A stretch of DNA of 43,182 nt from OM182 bacterium MED-G28 (lineage in GTDB: Bacteria > Pseudomonadota > Gammaproteobacteria > Pseudomonadales > Pseudohongiellaceae): NCBI GenBank assembly GCA_002457215.1, contig NTJZ01000018.1, positions 1-43,182 of the forward strand. The letters run 5' to 3'. A model generated the notes under the pieces. That model had not been told where the DNA came from. It saw only the letters and a list, made by a program, of their open reading frames with translations, and ran no database searches. Below, piece by piece: positions 34,234 to 42,772 of the stretch. A program made the translations under genes and the position numbers. Each line of letters opens with the position of its first letter. The stretch's first letter is position 1.

Positions 34234-34914
34234 ATGAACAGTGCGGCTCTAAGAAAGGAATATCCAACTCTCCGGCCTATGTCCGACCGAGATCAGTCCG
34301 CAGTGAATTCTGTAAATGCCCGCTTAACAGCTCCTGTAGACCCTGACAGCGATGAATCTTTGCTAGTCGAGACAGGTAATTCTCAAAGCACCGAGGCCTT
34401 TAATCGCCTATTCCAGCGGTACTCCAGCAGAATCTATGCTATGGGTATGAAGCTAACCCGAAACGAGCAGCTTTCAAAAGATCTGGTTCAAGAGGCTATG
34501 TTAAACGTCTGGCGAAAGGCGCGGTTGTACGATCTCGATCGCGGAACTGCTCAGAGCTGGATCTTTACAATCACGAGAAACCGCTGCTTTGACATGCTCC
34601 GGAAGCTCAAGCGCCAGCCGAACTGCGTCACTGCAGACGACATCTGGCCCCAAGACAATGGCTCTGAATCCGCAATTCTCCCTGAGGAAGCCCTCCATGA
34701 GGAGCAGGGAAGTTTAGTGGCGGAAACCTCGATCATTGCTAGTTACTGCAAGCAATTACCGGAGCCCCAGCAGGCGGTCATTGAGCAAATTTATATCCTC
34801 GATCGCACTCATGACGAGGCGGCGGAAATTTTGAAAATACCTTTAGGAACACTCAAGTCGCGATTGCGGTTGGGAGTTTCCAAGCTAAGACAACTTATTG
34901 GGGTTGATCTATGA
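34234..34914 (+). CDS. rpoE: ECF-type RNA polymerase sigma factor (ECF11, RpoE/ChrR type)
   Basis: 226 residues from ATG 34234. Region 2 spans about residues 53-122 (FNRLFQRYSSRIYAMGMKLTRN, KDLVQEAMLNVWRKA, AQSWIFTITRNRCFDMLRK); region 4 about 165-222 (LPEPQQAVIEQIYILDRTHDEAAEIL and IPLGTLKSRLRLG). Together with the adjoining ChrR gene this is the singlet-oxygen-responsive ECF11 group. It overlaps chrR by four bases (ATGA). The start is uncertain: 34234 sits on the predicted transcription start (leaderless), while ATG 34279 would give 211 residues but lacks a clear ribosome site; the frame itself opens at TTG 34165, upstream of the promoter and so unlikely. It should direct transcription of the TGATCC promoters described here. 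Confidence 0.9.
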   Translation: MNSAALRKEYPTLRPMSDRDQSAVNSVNARLTAPVDPDSDESLLVETGNSQSTEAFNRLFQRYSSRIYAMGMKLTRNEQLSKDLVQEAMLNVWRKARLYDLDRGTAQSWIFTITRNRCFDMLRKLKRQPNCVTADDIWPQDNGSESAILPEEALHEEQGSLVAETSIIASYCKQLPEPQQAVIEQIYILDRTHDEAAEILKIPLGTLKSRLRLGVSKLRQLIGVDL

Positions 34915-35612
34915 ATATCGATCTAGACTGTCATCCCACGACAGAAATACTCAACAAATATGTACAAGGAAGTCTTCCTACTGGATGGAACGTCGTGTTG
35001 TCGGCTCACTTGGAGCTATGTCAAAAATGCAGGCACGAATACGGCGACTTGGAATCGGCTGAAGTACTTTCTTGGTCCAAAGGCCCTGTTGAAGAAGTGG
35101 CAAATGACTTCTCCGATCTGGTATCCAATATAATTCAACAGCCGCAGCATGCTGCAGCAGACACTCCACTGCCCCAGGAATCTTCGATAACTGAGATTCA
35201 TATGCTGGACCACAGTTTTACACTGCCTCGAGTTCTCGCTAAAGCAGCTAATGATGGTTTAGAGTGGAAGAAGTTAGCTGGTGGTATTAATCAGGCCAAG
35301 GTAAATATAGATACTGAAACACAATGTGAGTTTATCTATATGAGCCCTGGCAGTCAGACGCCAATGCACAGGCACCAAGGGAATGAAATAACACTCGTAC
35401 TCGATGGGTCTTTCAGTGACGCTTCAGGAACATATGAAGCTGCTGATTTTGTTATCAGAAATAGCGAAGATGAGCATCAGCCAGTGAGTGAGGAGGGCTG
35501 CCTCTGCTTCGCGGTGCTTGATAGTCCTCTAACATTTACTCAGGGTCTCGCCCGGCTTTTCAATCCTATCAACCGATTCAAATTTCGTAAAACCATCGCG
35601 CACCAGTCGTAA
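34911..35612 (+). CDS. chrR: ChrR-type zinc anti-sigma factor with cupin domain
   Basis: 233 residues. The N-terminal anti-sigma domain has zinc ligands H8, H33, C37 and C40 (SAHLELCQKC), matching R. sphaeroides ChrR His6, His31, Cys35 and Cys38 with a constant offset of two. The C-terminal cupin has H152, H154, E158 and H188, matching H141, H143, E147 and H177 with a constant offset of eleven. A CxC (C196, C198) is also present. Role in the family: holds the sigma factor inactive and releases it when singlet oxygen or organic hydroperoxide acts through the cupin domain. Coupled to the sigma gene by a four-base overlap. Confidence 0.95.
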   Translation: MNIDLDCHPTTEILNKYVQGSLPTGWNVVLSAHLELCQKCRHEYGDLESAEVLSWSKGPVEEVANDFSDLVSNIIQQPQHAAADTPLPQESSITEIHMLDHSFTLPRVLAKAANDGLEWKKLAGGINQAKVNIDTETQCEFIYMSPGSQTPMHRHQGNEITLVLDGSFSDASGTYEAADFVIRNSEDEHQPVSEEGCLCFAVLDSPLTFTQGLARLFNPINRFKFRKTIAHQS

Positions 35613-35641
35613 GAACTTTGCGTCAAACACTAAAGAAGTGA

Positions 35642-35663
35642 CGGCACTCTGCAAAGAGTGCTG
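35642..35663. terminator. Hairpin with GCAA tetraloop after chrR
   Basis: GCACTCT (35644-35650), loop GCAA, AGAGTGC (35655-35661), extended by a G-T wobble and a C-G pair to nine pairs. The loop is of GNRA type. It lies 30 bases after the chrR stop and 71 bases before the SOUL promoter. No U-run follows, so it may be a weak or factor-assisted terminator or an mRNA-stabilising 3' stem. Confidence 0.45.
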
Positions 35664-35733
35664 GTACAGACCTCTGGCGTCATCAAAAACTCTCTATAAA
35701 ATTTTATTACTAACTAAAATCACTACCCTGTAT

Positions 35734-35761
35734 TGATCCAACTTCAGTGCTGTCGCGTATT
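35734..35761 (+). promoter_or_regulatory. ECF11 (RpoE/ChrR-type) promoter of the SOUL-DUF523-photolyase operon
   Basis: TGATCC (35734-35739), 16 bases, CGTATT (35756-35761). Predicted start of transcription near 35768, thirty bases before ATG 35798. Same layout and spacing as the two promoters at 34145-34227. Confidence 0.82.
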
Positions 35762-35797
35762 AAACTTTATATTCAGAAACCGAACTTGGAGTTAAGA

Positions 35798-36469
35798 ATG
35801 AACCTTACTTTTAATTTACAGCACAAACTCATACTCTCTTTTATGGTTATTCTTATGGCGACTAGTGCGCACGGAATCGAGACTCCGCAATACACTGTCA
35901 TTTATGAAGATGAAACAGTCGAATACAGGCAATATGAGCCTTATATCGTCGCGGAAACTTTTGTCGATAAGTCAGTCAAATACAAGAAGGCATCTAACGA
36001 AGGATTCATGAGACTGTTCCGCTACATTACCGGCAACAATAATGTCCAGGCAGATATAGATATGACCGCGCCCGTTCAACTAGTTGCGGCCAGTGAAGAG
36101 ATTGCTATGACCGCGCCTGTCCAGCGAGTCGAAACTGACGATAGTTGGCGGATCTCGTTCATGCTGCCCAGCAAGTTTTCGATGGAAACTGCTCCGACGC
36201 CTGGCGATGAGCGCATTAGTCTTAGGCTAGTAAAAGGTCAACTAATGGCTGTAGTTCGCTACTCTGGAAGGTGGACTGAACGCAACTACGACAAGCACAA
36301 GGAGCGTTTGTCGGAAAGCCTTAATGCCGCTGCAGTCGAGACGATTGGCACGTTTGAGTCGGCCGCATACGATGCACCATATGTATTACCGTTCCTGAGA
36401 AGAAATGAGGTAATGATAGAAGTTAAATCAGCCCCAGCAACTCAGTTAACTGCAGCCACTGGTTCTTAA
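35798..36469 (+). CDS. Exported SOUL-family heme-binding protein
   Basis: 223 residues. Signal peptide over about 1-26 (MNLTFNLQHKLILSFMVILM, ending SAHG). The SOUL pattern is clear: YTVIYEDETVEYRQYEPYIVAET, FMRLFRYITGNN and DMTAPVQL, with a second IAMTAPVQ copy as usual in the family. SOUL proteins bind heme or porphyrins; in a photo-oxidative regulon a periplasmic one may sequester photosensitising porphyrin. ATG 35798 has GGAG seven bases upstream and lies after the promoter; the frame opening at 35747 would be inside the promoter. Confidence 0.9.
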   Translation: MNLTFNLQHKLILSFMVILMATSAHGIETPQYTVIYEDETVEYRQYEPYIVAETFVDKSVKYKKASNEGFMRLFRYITGNNNVQADIDMTAPVQLVAASEEIAMTAPVQRVETDDSWRISFMLPSKFSMETAPTPGDERISLRLVKGQLMAVVRYSGRWTERNYDKHKERLSESLNAAAVETIGTFESAAYDAPYVLPFLRRNEVMIEVKSAPATQLTAATGS

Positions 36470-36518
36470 GCAAAAGCTAAGTAGCTGCATATGAGCCGCA
36501 GTGAAGGGTTGAGTAAGA

Positions 36519-37466
36519 ATGTCAAAAATTAAGATAGGTATCAGCAGTTGTCTGTTAGGAGAGGAGGTTCGTTTCAACGGTGGACACAAACACTCTTCTA
36601 TCTGCACTAAAGAATTATCCAAGTACTTTAAATTCAAATCTGTCTGTCCCGAAATGGGCATTGGATTAGGAGTACCTAGAAAGCCAATTAGGCTAGTTGG
36701 TGAGACACAACAACCTCGGGCGGTAGCAGTGGATGATTCGACTATCGATGTTACTGACAAGCTAAAAGCTTTTGCGAAAAAAACCGTACCTCAATTACAA
36801 GATATTTCTGGCTATATCTTCATTAAAGGATCTCCTAGCTGCGGCGTATTTCGAGTCAAAGTCTACAGAGAAAACGGGATGCCAAACGAAAATCCAGGAT
36901 CCGGTATTTTTGCAAAGGCAATAATGGAAAACTTCCCGCTACTCCCGGTTGAGGAAGCTGGTCGTCTTAGCGACCCAGTACTCAAAGAAAATTTTATCAA
37001 TAGAGTGTTCGCCTATAATGCCTGGCAGCAACTAATTCAAGGTGACTTTAAAATTAGTGACTTAACAGATTTTCATAGCCGCTATAAGTACACTTTAATG
37101 TCACATAACTCTGACGCTTGCTTGAAGCTTGGCCGAATGCTCGCTAACCCTGGAACGATTACTATTCAAGAGCTCGCTCACAACTATATTGACTTGTTCA
37201 TGCAAACCCTAAGCTGCAAAGCAACCAGGAAGACGAACACAAATGTTTTAATGCACTTGCAAGGTTACTTGAAAAACAAACTCGATCGCAAACAGACGGA
37301 GTCTTTGTGCGAAGTGATTGAACAATATCGAGTCGGCATCTTACCCATTATCGTACCTATTTCGTTGTTGAAGGGTTTCTTTCATAGCCATCCGAACAAA
37401 TACATTCAGCAACAAGCGTTTCTTCAACCTTACCCTGAAGACCTAAGCCTTCGAAACCGCATCTAG
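36519..37466 (+). CDS. DUF523-DUF1722 protein (TudS-like/YbgA-like)
   Basis: 315 residues. The N-terminal DUF523 domain (about 1-150) begins IKIGISSCLLGEEVRFNGGHKH and has C11, C43 (VCPEMGIGLGVPR) and C108 (GSPSCG), the three cysteines that bind a [4Fe-4S] cluster in the thiouracil desulfurase TudS. The C-terminal DUF1722 domain (about 185-310; FHSRYKYTLMSHN) resembles E. coli YbgA. Fusions of this kind are typically next to photolyase genes, as here (35 bases upstream). It may help repair or remove thiolated or photo-damaged bases; that is inference. GAG lies six bases before the ATG. Confidence 0.9.
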   Translation: MSKIKIGISSCLLGEEVRFNGGHKHSSICTKELSKYFKFKSVCPEMGIGLGVPRKPIRLVGETQQPRAVAVDDSTIDVTDKLKAFAKKTVPQLQDISGYIFIKGSPSCGVFRVKVYRENGMPNENPGSGIFAKAIMENFPLLPVEEAGRLSDPVLKENFINRVFAYNAWQQLIQGDFKISDLTDFHSRYKYTLMSHNSDACLKLGRMLANPGTITIQELAHNYIDLFMQTLSCKATRKTNTNVLMHLQGYLKNKLDRKQTESLCEVIEQYRVGILPIIVPISLLKGFFHSHPNKYIQQQAFLQPYPEDLSLRNRI

Positions 37467-37501
37467 ACGCGCAGCTATGGCAACCACAGTGAATCTGTAG
37501 C

Positions 37502-38914
37502 ATGTATAACCAATTATGCTGGTTCAGAAACGACTTGCGTGTTCGGGATAACCCAGCATTTTCCAGCGCGTTAGAGACTGGGCCTACTTATGCAATTTAC
37601 ATTGCGACTCCAGGTCAGTGGCAATTGCATGACGATGCTCCAATAAAGATAGACTTCTGGCGCAGAAATTTAATCGAACTAAAGCGCGAACTGCAGAAAC
37701 TAGATGTAGACTTACTCATTTTTGAGGTGGCTAGTTACAAGCAAATACCTGAGCTTATCAATAAGGTGTTGCAACAACTCAACATTGCACAACTTCACTA
37801 TAATCGAGAATATCCACTAAACGAAAGAATGCGCGACCAACTAGTTGATTCAGAATGTTCAAAGCTGAAGGTATCAATTTCAAGTTTTGATGATCTACTC
37901 CTCGGTCCCCCCCAATTCGTTCTGAACAAATCGGGCTCACCTTTCAAAGTTTTTACGCCTTTCGCCCGAAAGGCACTTATTGAAATCCAAAATAGTTCTA
38001 ACCTCCTTAACACGCCTATTAGAATAGAGAAAAATCGAGAGCTACTACCAATGCCCAGCCGTCTCGAAGATCAAGTCGAGATAACTAGCATTAATTGGCC
38101 AGAAGCTAAATCCCAATGGGAACTGCATTGGCCAGCAGGCGAATCTGCTGCATGCGACCGGCTTGAAGCATTCATACAAAATCAAATCTCTGCTTACAAA
38201 GAACAACGCGACAAACCATCCGTTAATGCAACAAGTCAGTTATCAGCTTATCTTACCGCTGGAGTAATTTCTGCGGCTGATTGCTGGAGGGCAGCGCAAA
38301 AATACTTTGATAACACGGGCGTCGAGACATGGCAGAACGAACTGCTTTGGCGGGAGTTTTATAGATATACAGTGGTTCATTTCCCTCATGTTTGCATGCA
38401 TAAATCCTATCGAGAAAATACCGATCACATCCCTTGGCGCCATAACAAAGAAGAATTTGAAATGTGGTGTCAAGGCCAGACTGGTTATCCATTGGTAGAT
38501 GCTGGCATGCGCCAATTACTGTCCAAAGGTTGGATGCATAACCGGGTGCGCATGGTCACTGCCATGTTCCTTAGCAAGCACCTTTTAATAGATTGGCGCT
38601 GGGGGGAACGTTGGTTTATGCAAAATCTAATAGACGGGGATTTCGCATCTAACAATGGCGGCTGGCAATGGAGCGCATCTACAGGAGTGGATGCAGCACC
38701 CTATTTTCGAATATTTAATCCGGTAACCCAATCAAAGCGATTCGACGCAGCAGGTAATTATATCCGGAGCTATATACCTGAATTAGCCCAACTGAGCGAT
38801 AGCTGTATACACGAGCCTGGCGACAGACGCCCGACCAATTATCCATCCCCGCTCGTAGATCACAAGTTTGGCAGGGCTAGGGCGCTCAGCGCCTTTAAGG
38901 ACAGCGCCAGCTGA
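37502..38914 (+). CDS. phrB: Class I deoxyribodipyrimidine (CPD) photolyase
   Basis: 470 residues. The antenna domain starts LCWFRNDLRVRDNPAF. The FAD domain has WQNELLWREFYRYTVVHFP, TGYPLVDAGMRQLLSKGWMHNRVRM, LIDWRWGERWFMQNLIDGDFASNNGGWQW and the C-terminal YFRIFNPVTQSKRFD, all characteristic of class I CPD photolyases with the tryptophan electron-transfer chain. Uses blue light to split cyclobutane pyrimidine dimers. Last gene of the SOUL-DUF523-phr operon under the ECF11 promoter at 35734. It has a weak ribosome site and may be coupled to the upstream gene. Confidence 0.95.
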   Translation: MYNQLCWFRNDLRVRDNPAFSSALETGPTYAIYIATPGQWQLHDDAPIKIDFWRRNLIELKRELQKLDVDLLIFEVASYKQIPELINKVLQQLNIAQLHYNREYPLNERMRDQLVDSECSKLKVSISSFDDLLLGPPQFVLNKSGSPFKVFTPFARKALIEIQNSSNLLNTPIRIEKNRELLPMPSRLEDQVEITSINWPEAKSQWELHWPAGESAACDRLEAFIQNQISAYKEQRDKPSVNATSQLSAYLTAGVISAADCWRAAQKYFDNTGVETWQNELLWREFYRYTVVHFPHVCMHKSYRENTDHIPWRHNKEEFEMWCQGQTGYPLVDAGMRQLLSKGWMHNRVRMVTAMFLSKHLLIDWRWGERWFMQNLIDGDFASNNGGWQWSASTGVDAAPYFRIFNPVTQSKRFDAAGNYIRSYIPELAQLSDSCIHEPGDRRPTNYPSPLVDHKFGRARALSAFKDSAS

Positions 38915-38956
38915 AATACCGCAAAAGCCTGCCAAAAATGGCTTCCTCGAATCAGA

Positions 38957-40636
38957 TTAGGGTCGATCTAACTCCACTGTGTAATAAGGCTGCAAAGTAT
39001 CAATAGCATCCAGCGGCTGGCTATTCACATCCCATTTAAAAAGCTTGGCCACAATTTTATCCTGCTCAAAATCTACGATAGTAAAACCATGCTCTTCAAT
39101 CGGTGGGACTTGTTCTTGAAAATTTAAATATTGTGATGGGGCCGCGGGCACACCTCTAACAACTGATGGGAAGCCCCGATTTGATGTGCTTACGGGACCA
39201 CAGAGAATATTTGTGATGGGATTGTCATCGAAATTTCGATTACCAGCGGCATACATTGTTCCTAGACCGGTAGCATGAAGGTCTCCAGCTATCACTAGCG
39301 GATTTCGGTGTTTCATGTCCGCCAGTGACTGCATGATTCGATCGTGTTGATCCAACCAGCCCTGCCGCCAATGAGGCTTGGGTATTTGGGTAGTCAATTG
39401 GCCTGTCTCTGGATGCAATACATCTGGGTACCACTCTCCCCATTTTCCGGCCGTCCAGCCAGGGGGGTTGGAGGGCACGTGAACGAGGTGTCGAGTATCG
39501 GATGAAGCTGTCCTGTGTGCTAACCAATTTTCAACATTACTATCAAGAAAAACTGAATTAAGTTCACCAACATTTAATGTGCGACGCACATCATAGAGTA
39601 ATACCTCTAATAACTGACCATAACGCAACGTGCCAAAACTCTCGGAAAGTTCTCCCCGAGCAGAACTGGTGGAATATGGCAAGCCTGGCGATCGCGTGAC
39701 ATCAGGGAGAAACTCAGGGTAATAAAGTTGCTGAGTGGAGCGAGCCAGTTGTAATTGAAACCATGGAACCGGATAGGTAAGCGGTGAATCATTTTCCCAG
39801 TGGTCATGGTCATCCTGAAGAAAATATACAGGTGTAGATCTAAAGGTAGTGCCATAAAGTGGAACTATCTGAGGACCGGCCGCCAATTTCATGGCCTCTT
39901 CGTTGCTTCCTCCCATGACTCGAGCCGCAAAATCAAAGTTTGATTGCCGGCCCTGTGGGCTTAATTCTCCAGCTTGCTCGCCCTGCCAGGTGTGAAGATC
40001 CCAGTATATATGATCGCCATTGGCTACAGCTGCCTGTGGCTCAAAGGATAAGCCTCTTTTTAGGAGTCTTTGGCGTATGGCGATTGGCAGATTGTCGCGT
40101 CGATCTCCAATGCCGAAATACTCACCCTCTCGCCCCCCTGCACAGGTATAAAATAAAACTCTGACACGTTCGGGATTTTGCTGTGGTGACGGGAAAGTTG
40201 ATAAAGGCCATGACTCGCAGAGTGACTTACCATCGCTGTCTTGCAGAGACAATTCATACTCTGTATCGGGCTGCAACTCAGTCGCATAAAACTGCCAGAA
40301 TTCACCAGCTGTGTCGTTCAAAAATCCTTCGACTGATTTGTTGGTACTACCATTCTGAATCCGCAATTGAGGAGTTTGACCGAGTGCTCTATCAAATGAA
40401 GCCTTTATCAAAATTCTTGATTCATTGACTGCTGGCAATAAGTGCCTGACGATTCCGGAATCCCAATCTTCTTCAAGAGGATCTAGACCCTGTTGTGCGG
40501 CGAGCTTTTGCCAAGGCCAGGCAGACATCCAAGCACCAGCCATTCCACCAGCACTAGCGCGCAGAAACTCCCGCCGTTTCACGCGGGGTAGGTACAAATC
40601 TTGTTTAGTCTGATTTTTATCCTTTCTTTTAGTCAT
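38957..40636 (-). CDS. Tat-exported PhoD-like metallophosphatase
   Basis: 559 residues. The twin-arginine signal is VKRREFLRASAGGMAGAW (residues about 19-36), preceded by a basic leader. A fibronectin/PhoD N-terminal domain (about 60-150, including ILIKASFDRALGQTPQLRI and LQPDTEYELSL) is followed by the metallophosphoesterase core: FYTCAGGREGEYF, ANGDHIYWD, LQDDHDHWEND and VIAGDLHATGLG. These motifs fit the PhoD/alkaline phosphatase D superfamily, which uses Fe/Ca or similar metals to hydrolyse phosphodiesters and monoesters in the periplasm. Convergent with the photolyase gene. Exact substrate unknown. Confidence 0.85.
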   Translation of the reverse strand: MTKRKDKNQTKQDLYLPRVKRREFLRASAGGMAGAWMSAWPWQKLAAQQGLDPLEEDWDSGIVRHLLPAVNESRILIKASFDRALGQTPQLRIQNGSTNKSVEGFLNDTAGEFWQFYATELQPDTEYELSLQDSDGKSLCESWPLSTFPSPQQNPERVRVLFYTCAGGREGEYFGIGDRRDNLPIAIRQRLLKRGLSFEPQAAVANGDHIYWDLHTWQGEQAGELSPQGRQSNFDFAARVMGGSNEEAMKLAAGPQIVPLYGTTFRSTPVYFLQDDHDHWENDSPLTYPVPWFQLQLARSTQQLYYPEFLPDVTRSPGLPYSTSSARGELSESFGTLRYGQLLEVLLYDVRRTLNVGELNSVFLDSNVENWLAHRTASSDTRHLVHVPSNPPGWTAGKWGEWYPDVLHPETGQLTTQIPKPHWRQGWLDQHDRIMQSLADMKHRNPLVIAGDLHATGLGTMYAAGNRNFDDNPITNILCGPVSTSNRGFPSVVRGVPAAPSQYLNFQEQVPPIEEHGFTIVDFEQDKIVAKLFKWDVNSQPLDAIDTLQPYYTVELDRP

Positions 40637-40761
40637 GAATTACCTAACCTTTCCCAAGGGTAAACTTCGAAGCAGCAATATAAATTAATTGTGAGTCAAG
40701 CCTGTAAATATAGTACTTATTCTATCCATCCTTCGTGTTTAAATGCTGTTCGATAAAAGCG

Positions 40762-42426
40762 TTATTCCGCTGGCTTGAAGGCCAGTAATACATTGCCAGG
40801 CACTTGACGGAACTGACCATATCCGGAACCAACAAACACCATGCCCGATCCTGCGGCAATAGAATGACTGTCAATCGAGCCTCCATAACCTTCAACTCCA
40901 TTAACAGTTTCATAATCCTTCACTGTGTCATATTGGAAAATCAATTCGCCTGAACTCGAGTTGAATACGAACAATCGTCCATCGAGTCCTCCAGTGATGA
41001 CTGCTCCATCCACAGATAGTGGCGTGGCAGAGAAACCATAGAGTGATTCGCATCGTCTAAGCCGTTCGCTGCGCCGGTCATTGCATTCAGGCTGGGCTTC
41101 GTAGAACCAGCTTGGCTCTCCCGTGCCAACAAAATAACTAAAGAGCCCCGGGCGGCTGTTTCCATTCATACCCCCAGGATCGTTGATAGTCATAAAAGCG
41201 CGCTCAGAATCCGTGGCGATACCCCAATGATTGCCGCCCAACGCCGTTCCTTCTCCGACGCGTTGATTCCAGACCAGCGCACCTGTCTCGGGGTTCAATG
41301 CCCAAAGATCACCAGATTTCTGACCAGCAATAAGCAACTCCCCCTCATCTGTTCCTACTAAAATAGCAGGACCTCCAAAATCAAAATCCACAGAGTTAGT
41401 ATCCTCTAGAATGATGCAGTTTGGACCACGAGCACTGCAGCCGAAATTCCACATATCATTCTCGAGCGCCTGGAAAACCCAGTTTGCCTCTCCTGTCTCA
41501 ATATCCAGGGCAATAATTGCATCACTAGTATTGGTGGTAGGATGCGAAGTATTTTCACCGGTCGTGACATAAACCTGACCACGCTTTGCATCAATGGTAG
41601 GTGTAGTCCAGATAGGTGCGCCTGAAGGACCACGTTGTTTGACGCCGGTAGAGCTGAGCTGTCCAGTGTATTCAGCTGCTGGCATAGTGTGGTATTCCCA
41701 GAGCTTTTCACCCGTGTGCACATTCAGTGCAGTGACTGCACCGTGATTCTCACAGCATTCATAATTTGGGTTGCCCCCAGTAATAACGCCAGAACCAGAA
41801 ACTGGTACGATAATTTTATCTTCATGAATAACAGGTGTACCGGTCAGCATTCCCTGATTATTCGAAGCTTGTCCGCTCGCGATCCAAATCAGCTCGCCGG
41901 TTTTCGCATCAATGGTATGAACCATGCCTCCTGAATCGGTAAACACCAGCAGCCGCAAGTCATCGATTTCTGAATAGGCCAAAGAAGAGCGAAGGCGCGA
42001 GTCTGCTTCGTAGACCCATTTAGCACACCCACTATTGGTATCTAGTGCAAAGACCCGGCCTGAATCAGTAGCAGAGTAAAAAATAGTTGAGCCAATAATC
42101 ACTGGAGCGGCTCGTAAACCCGAGGTGTCAGGGAAAGCGACCACCCAAGCCAATTCCAAATTAGATAAATCGGCCGTAGAAAGGCCTGCCTGTGCTGCTT
42201 CTAGATGTCGCGGGTTATTTCCATCGGATTGAGTAAAAGTGAAGGAAGGTGCGTGCTCAAGGTTTATCGCGCGATTATCTACCGCACACATAGTGTCGGC
42301 CACCCAGTTATCAACCTCTCCTTGTGCGATCTGTTCCTGAGCCAAGTTTGGCTGAGTAGCGGCAAGTGCAATAGTAAGTAGCACGGCTATAGAAAAATAA
42401 GGTTTAAGATGAAAGTAAAAAAACAT
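40762..42426 (-). CDS. Exported PQQ-type beta-propeller protein, polyvinyl-alcohol-dehydrogenase-like
   Basis: 554 residues with a signal peptide (about 1-29, ending PNLAQ). Propeller blades recur: VFALDTNSGCAKWVYEAD, VHTIDAKTGELIW, VTALNVHTGEKLWEYHTMP, IIALDIETGEANWVF, LWALNPETGALVW and LFVFNSSSGELIFQY. The segment NPNYECCENHGAV with vicinal cysteines and APIWTTPTIDAKRGQVYVTTGEN are typical of PVADH-like quinoproteins. Unlike classical PVA dehydrogenase it has no CxxCH heme motif, so any electron acceptor would be a separate cytochrome. Substrate not known; PQQ use is inferred from family. Confidence 0.82.
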   Translation of the reverse strand: MFFYFHLKPYFSIAVLLTIALAATQPNLAQEQIAQGEVDNWVADTMCAVDNRAINLEHAPSFTFTQSDGNNPRHLEAAQAGLSTADLSNLELAWVVAFPDTSGLRAAPVIIGSTIFYSATDSGRVFALDTNSGCAKWVYEADSRLRSSLAYSEIDDLRLLVFTDSGGMVHTIDAKTGELIWIASGQASNNQGMLTGTPVIHEDKIIVPVSGSGVITGGNPNYECCENHGAVTALNVHTGEKLWEYHTMPAAEYTGQLSSTGVKQRGPSGAPIWTTPTIDAKRGQVYVTTGENTSHPTTNTSDAIIALDIETGEANWVFQALENDMWNFGCSARGPNCIILEDTNSVDFDFGGPAILVGTDEGELLIAGQKSGDLWALNPETGALVWNQRVGEGTALGGNHWGIATDSERAFMTINDPGGMNGNSRPGLFSYFVGTGEPSWFYEAQPECNDRRSERLRRCESLYGFSATPLSVDGAVITGGLDGRLFVFNSSSGELIFQYDTVKDYETVNGVEGYGGSIDSHSIAAGSGMVFVGSGYGQFRQVPGNVLLAFKPAE

Positions 42427-42772
42427 AAGTAGTGTCCATTCGGTAAATGTTAACTGTTAATTCCTATGCTACGAGAATCCACATTTGAGTCGCCACCTCA
42501 TTCGGATGCTAATACAGAAAATCAAAAATACAATAATTATTCACATTATGCGACTCCAGCTTTGAATCAAATTAACGAGGAACTTTAATAACTCATTTTG
42601 CATTAGATATCAGATCTATTTTTATTTTTGGATTACATAGGTGTTCAACTTCTTATCCCTTTTAAGCCCTGACTTGTCGATTGTCTGTGTACGGCAACTA
42701 CTAATGAATGATTTAATGTTGAGCTCAAAAATATATAAAAACTTCCGACTCTATTTAGAGGACACATAAATA
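42427..42772. other. Intergenic region between divergent propeller and repeat-protein genes
   Basis: About 345 AT-rich bases without a gene. CTCTA-TT-TAGAG (42749-42760) is a small stem that overlaps the purine-rich ribosome site of the following gene and could hide it. Promoters for both flanking genes should be here but none is clear. Confidence 0.4.

Noticed and set aside
38925..38944. AAGCC...GGCTT stem between photolyase and PhoD-like genes as a terminator
   Set aside because: Only five pairs with a ten-base loop and no T-run; too weak to call.
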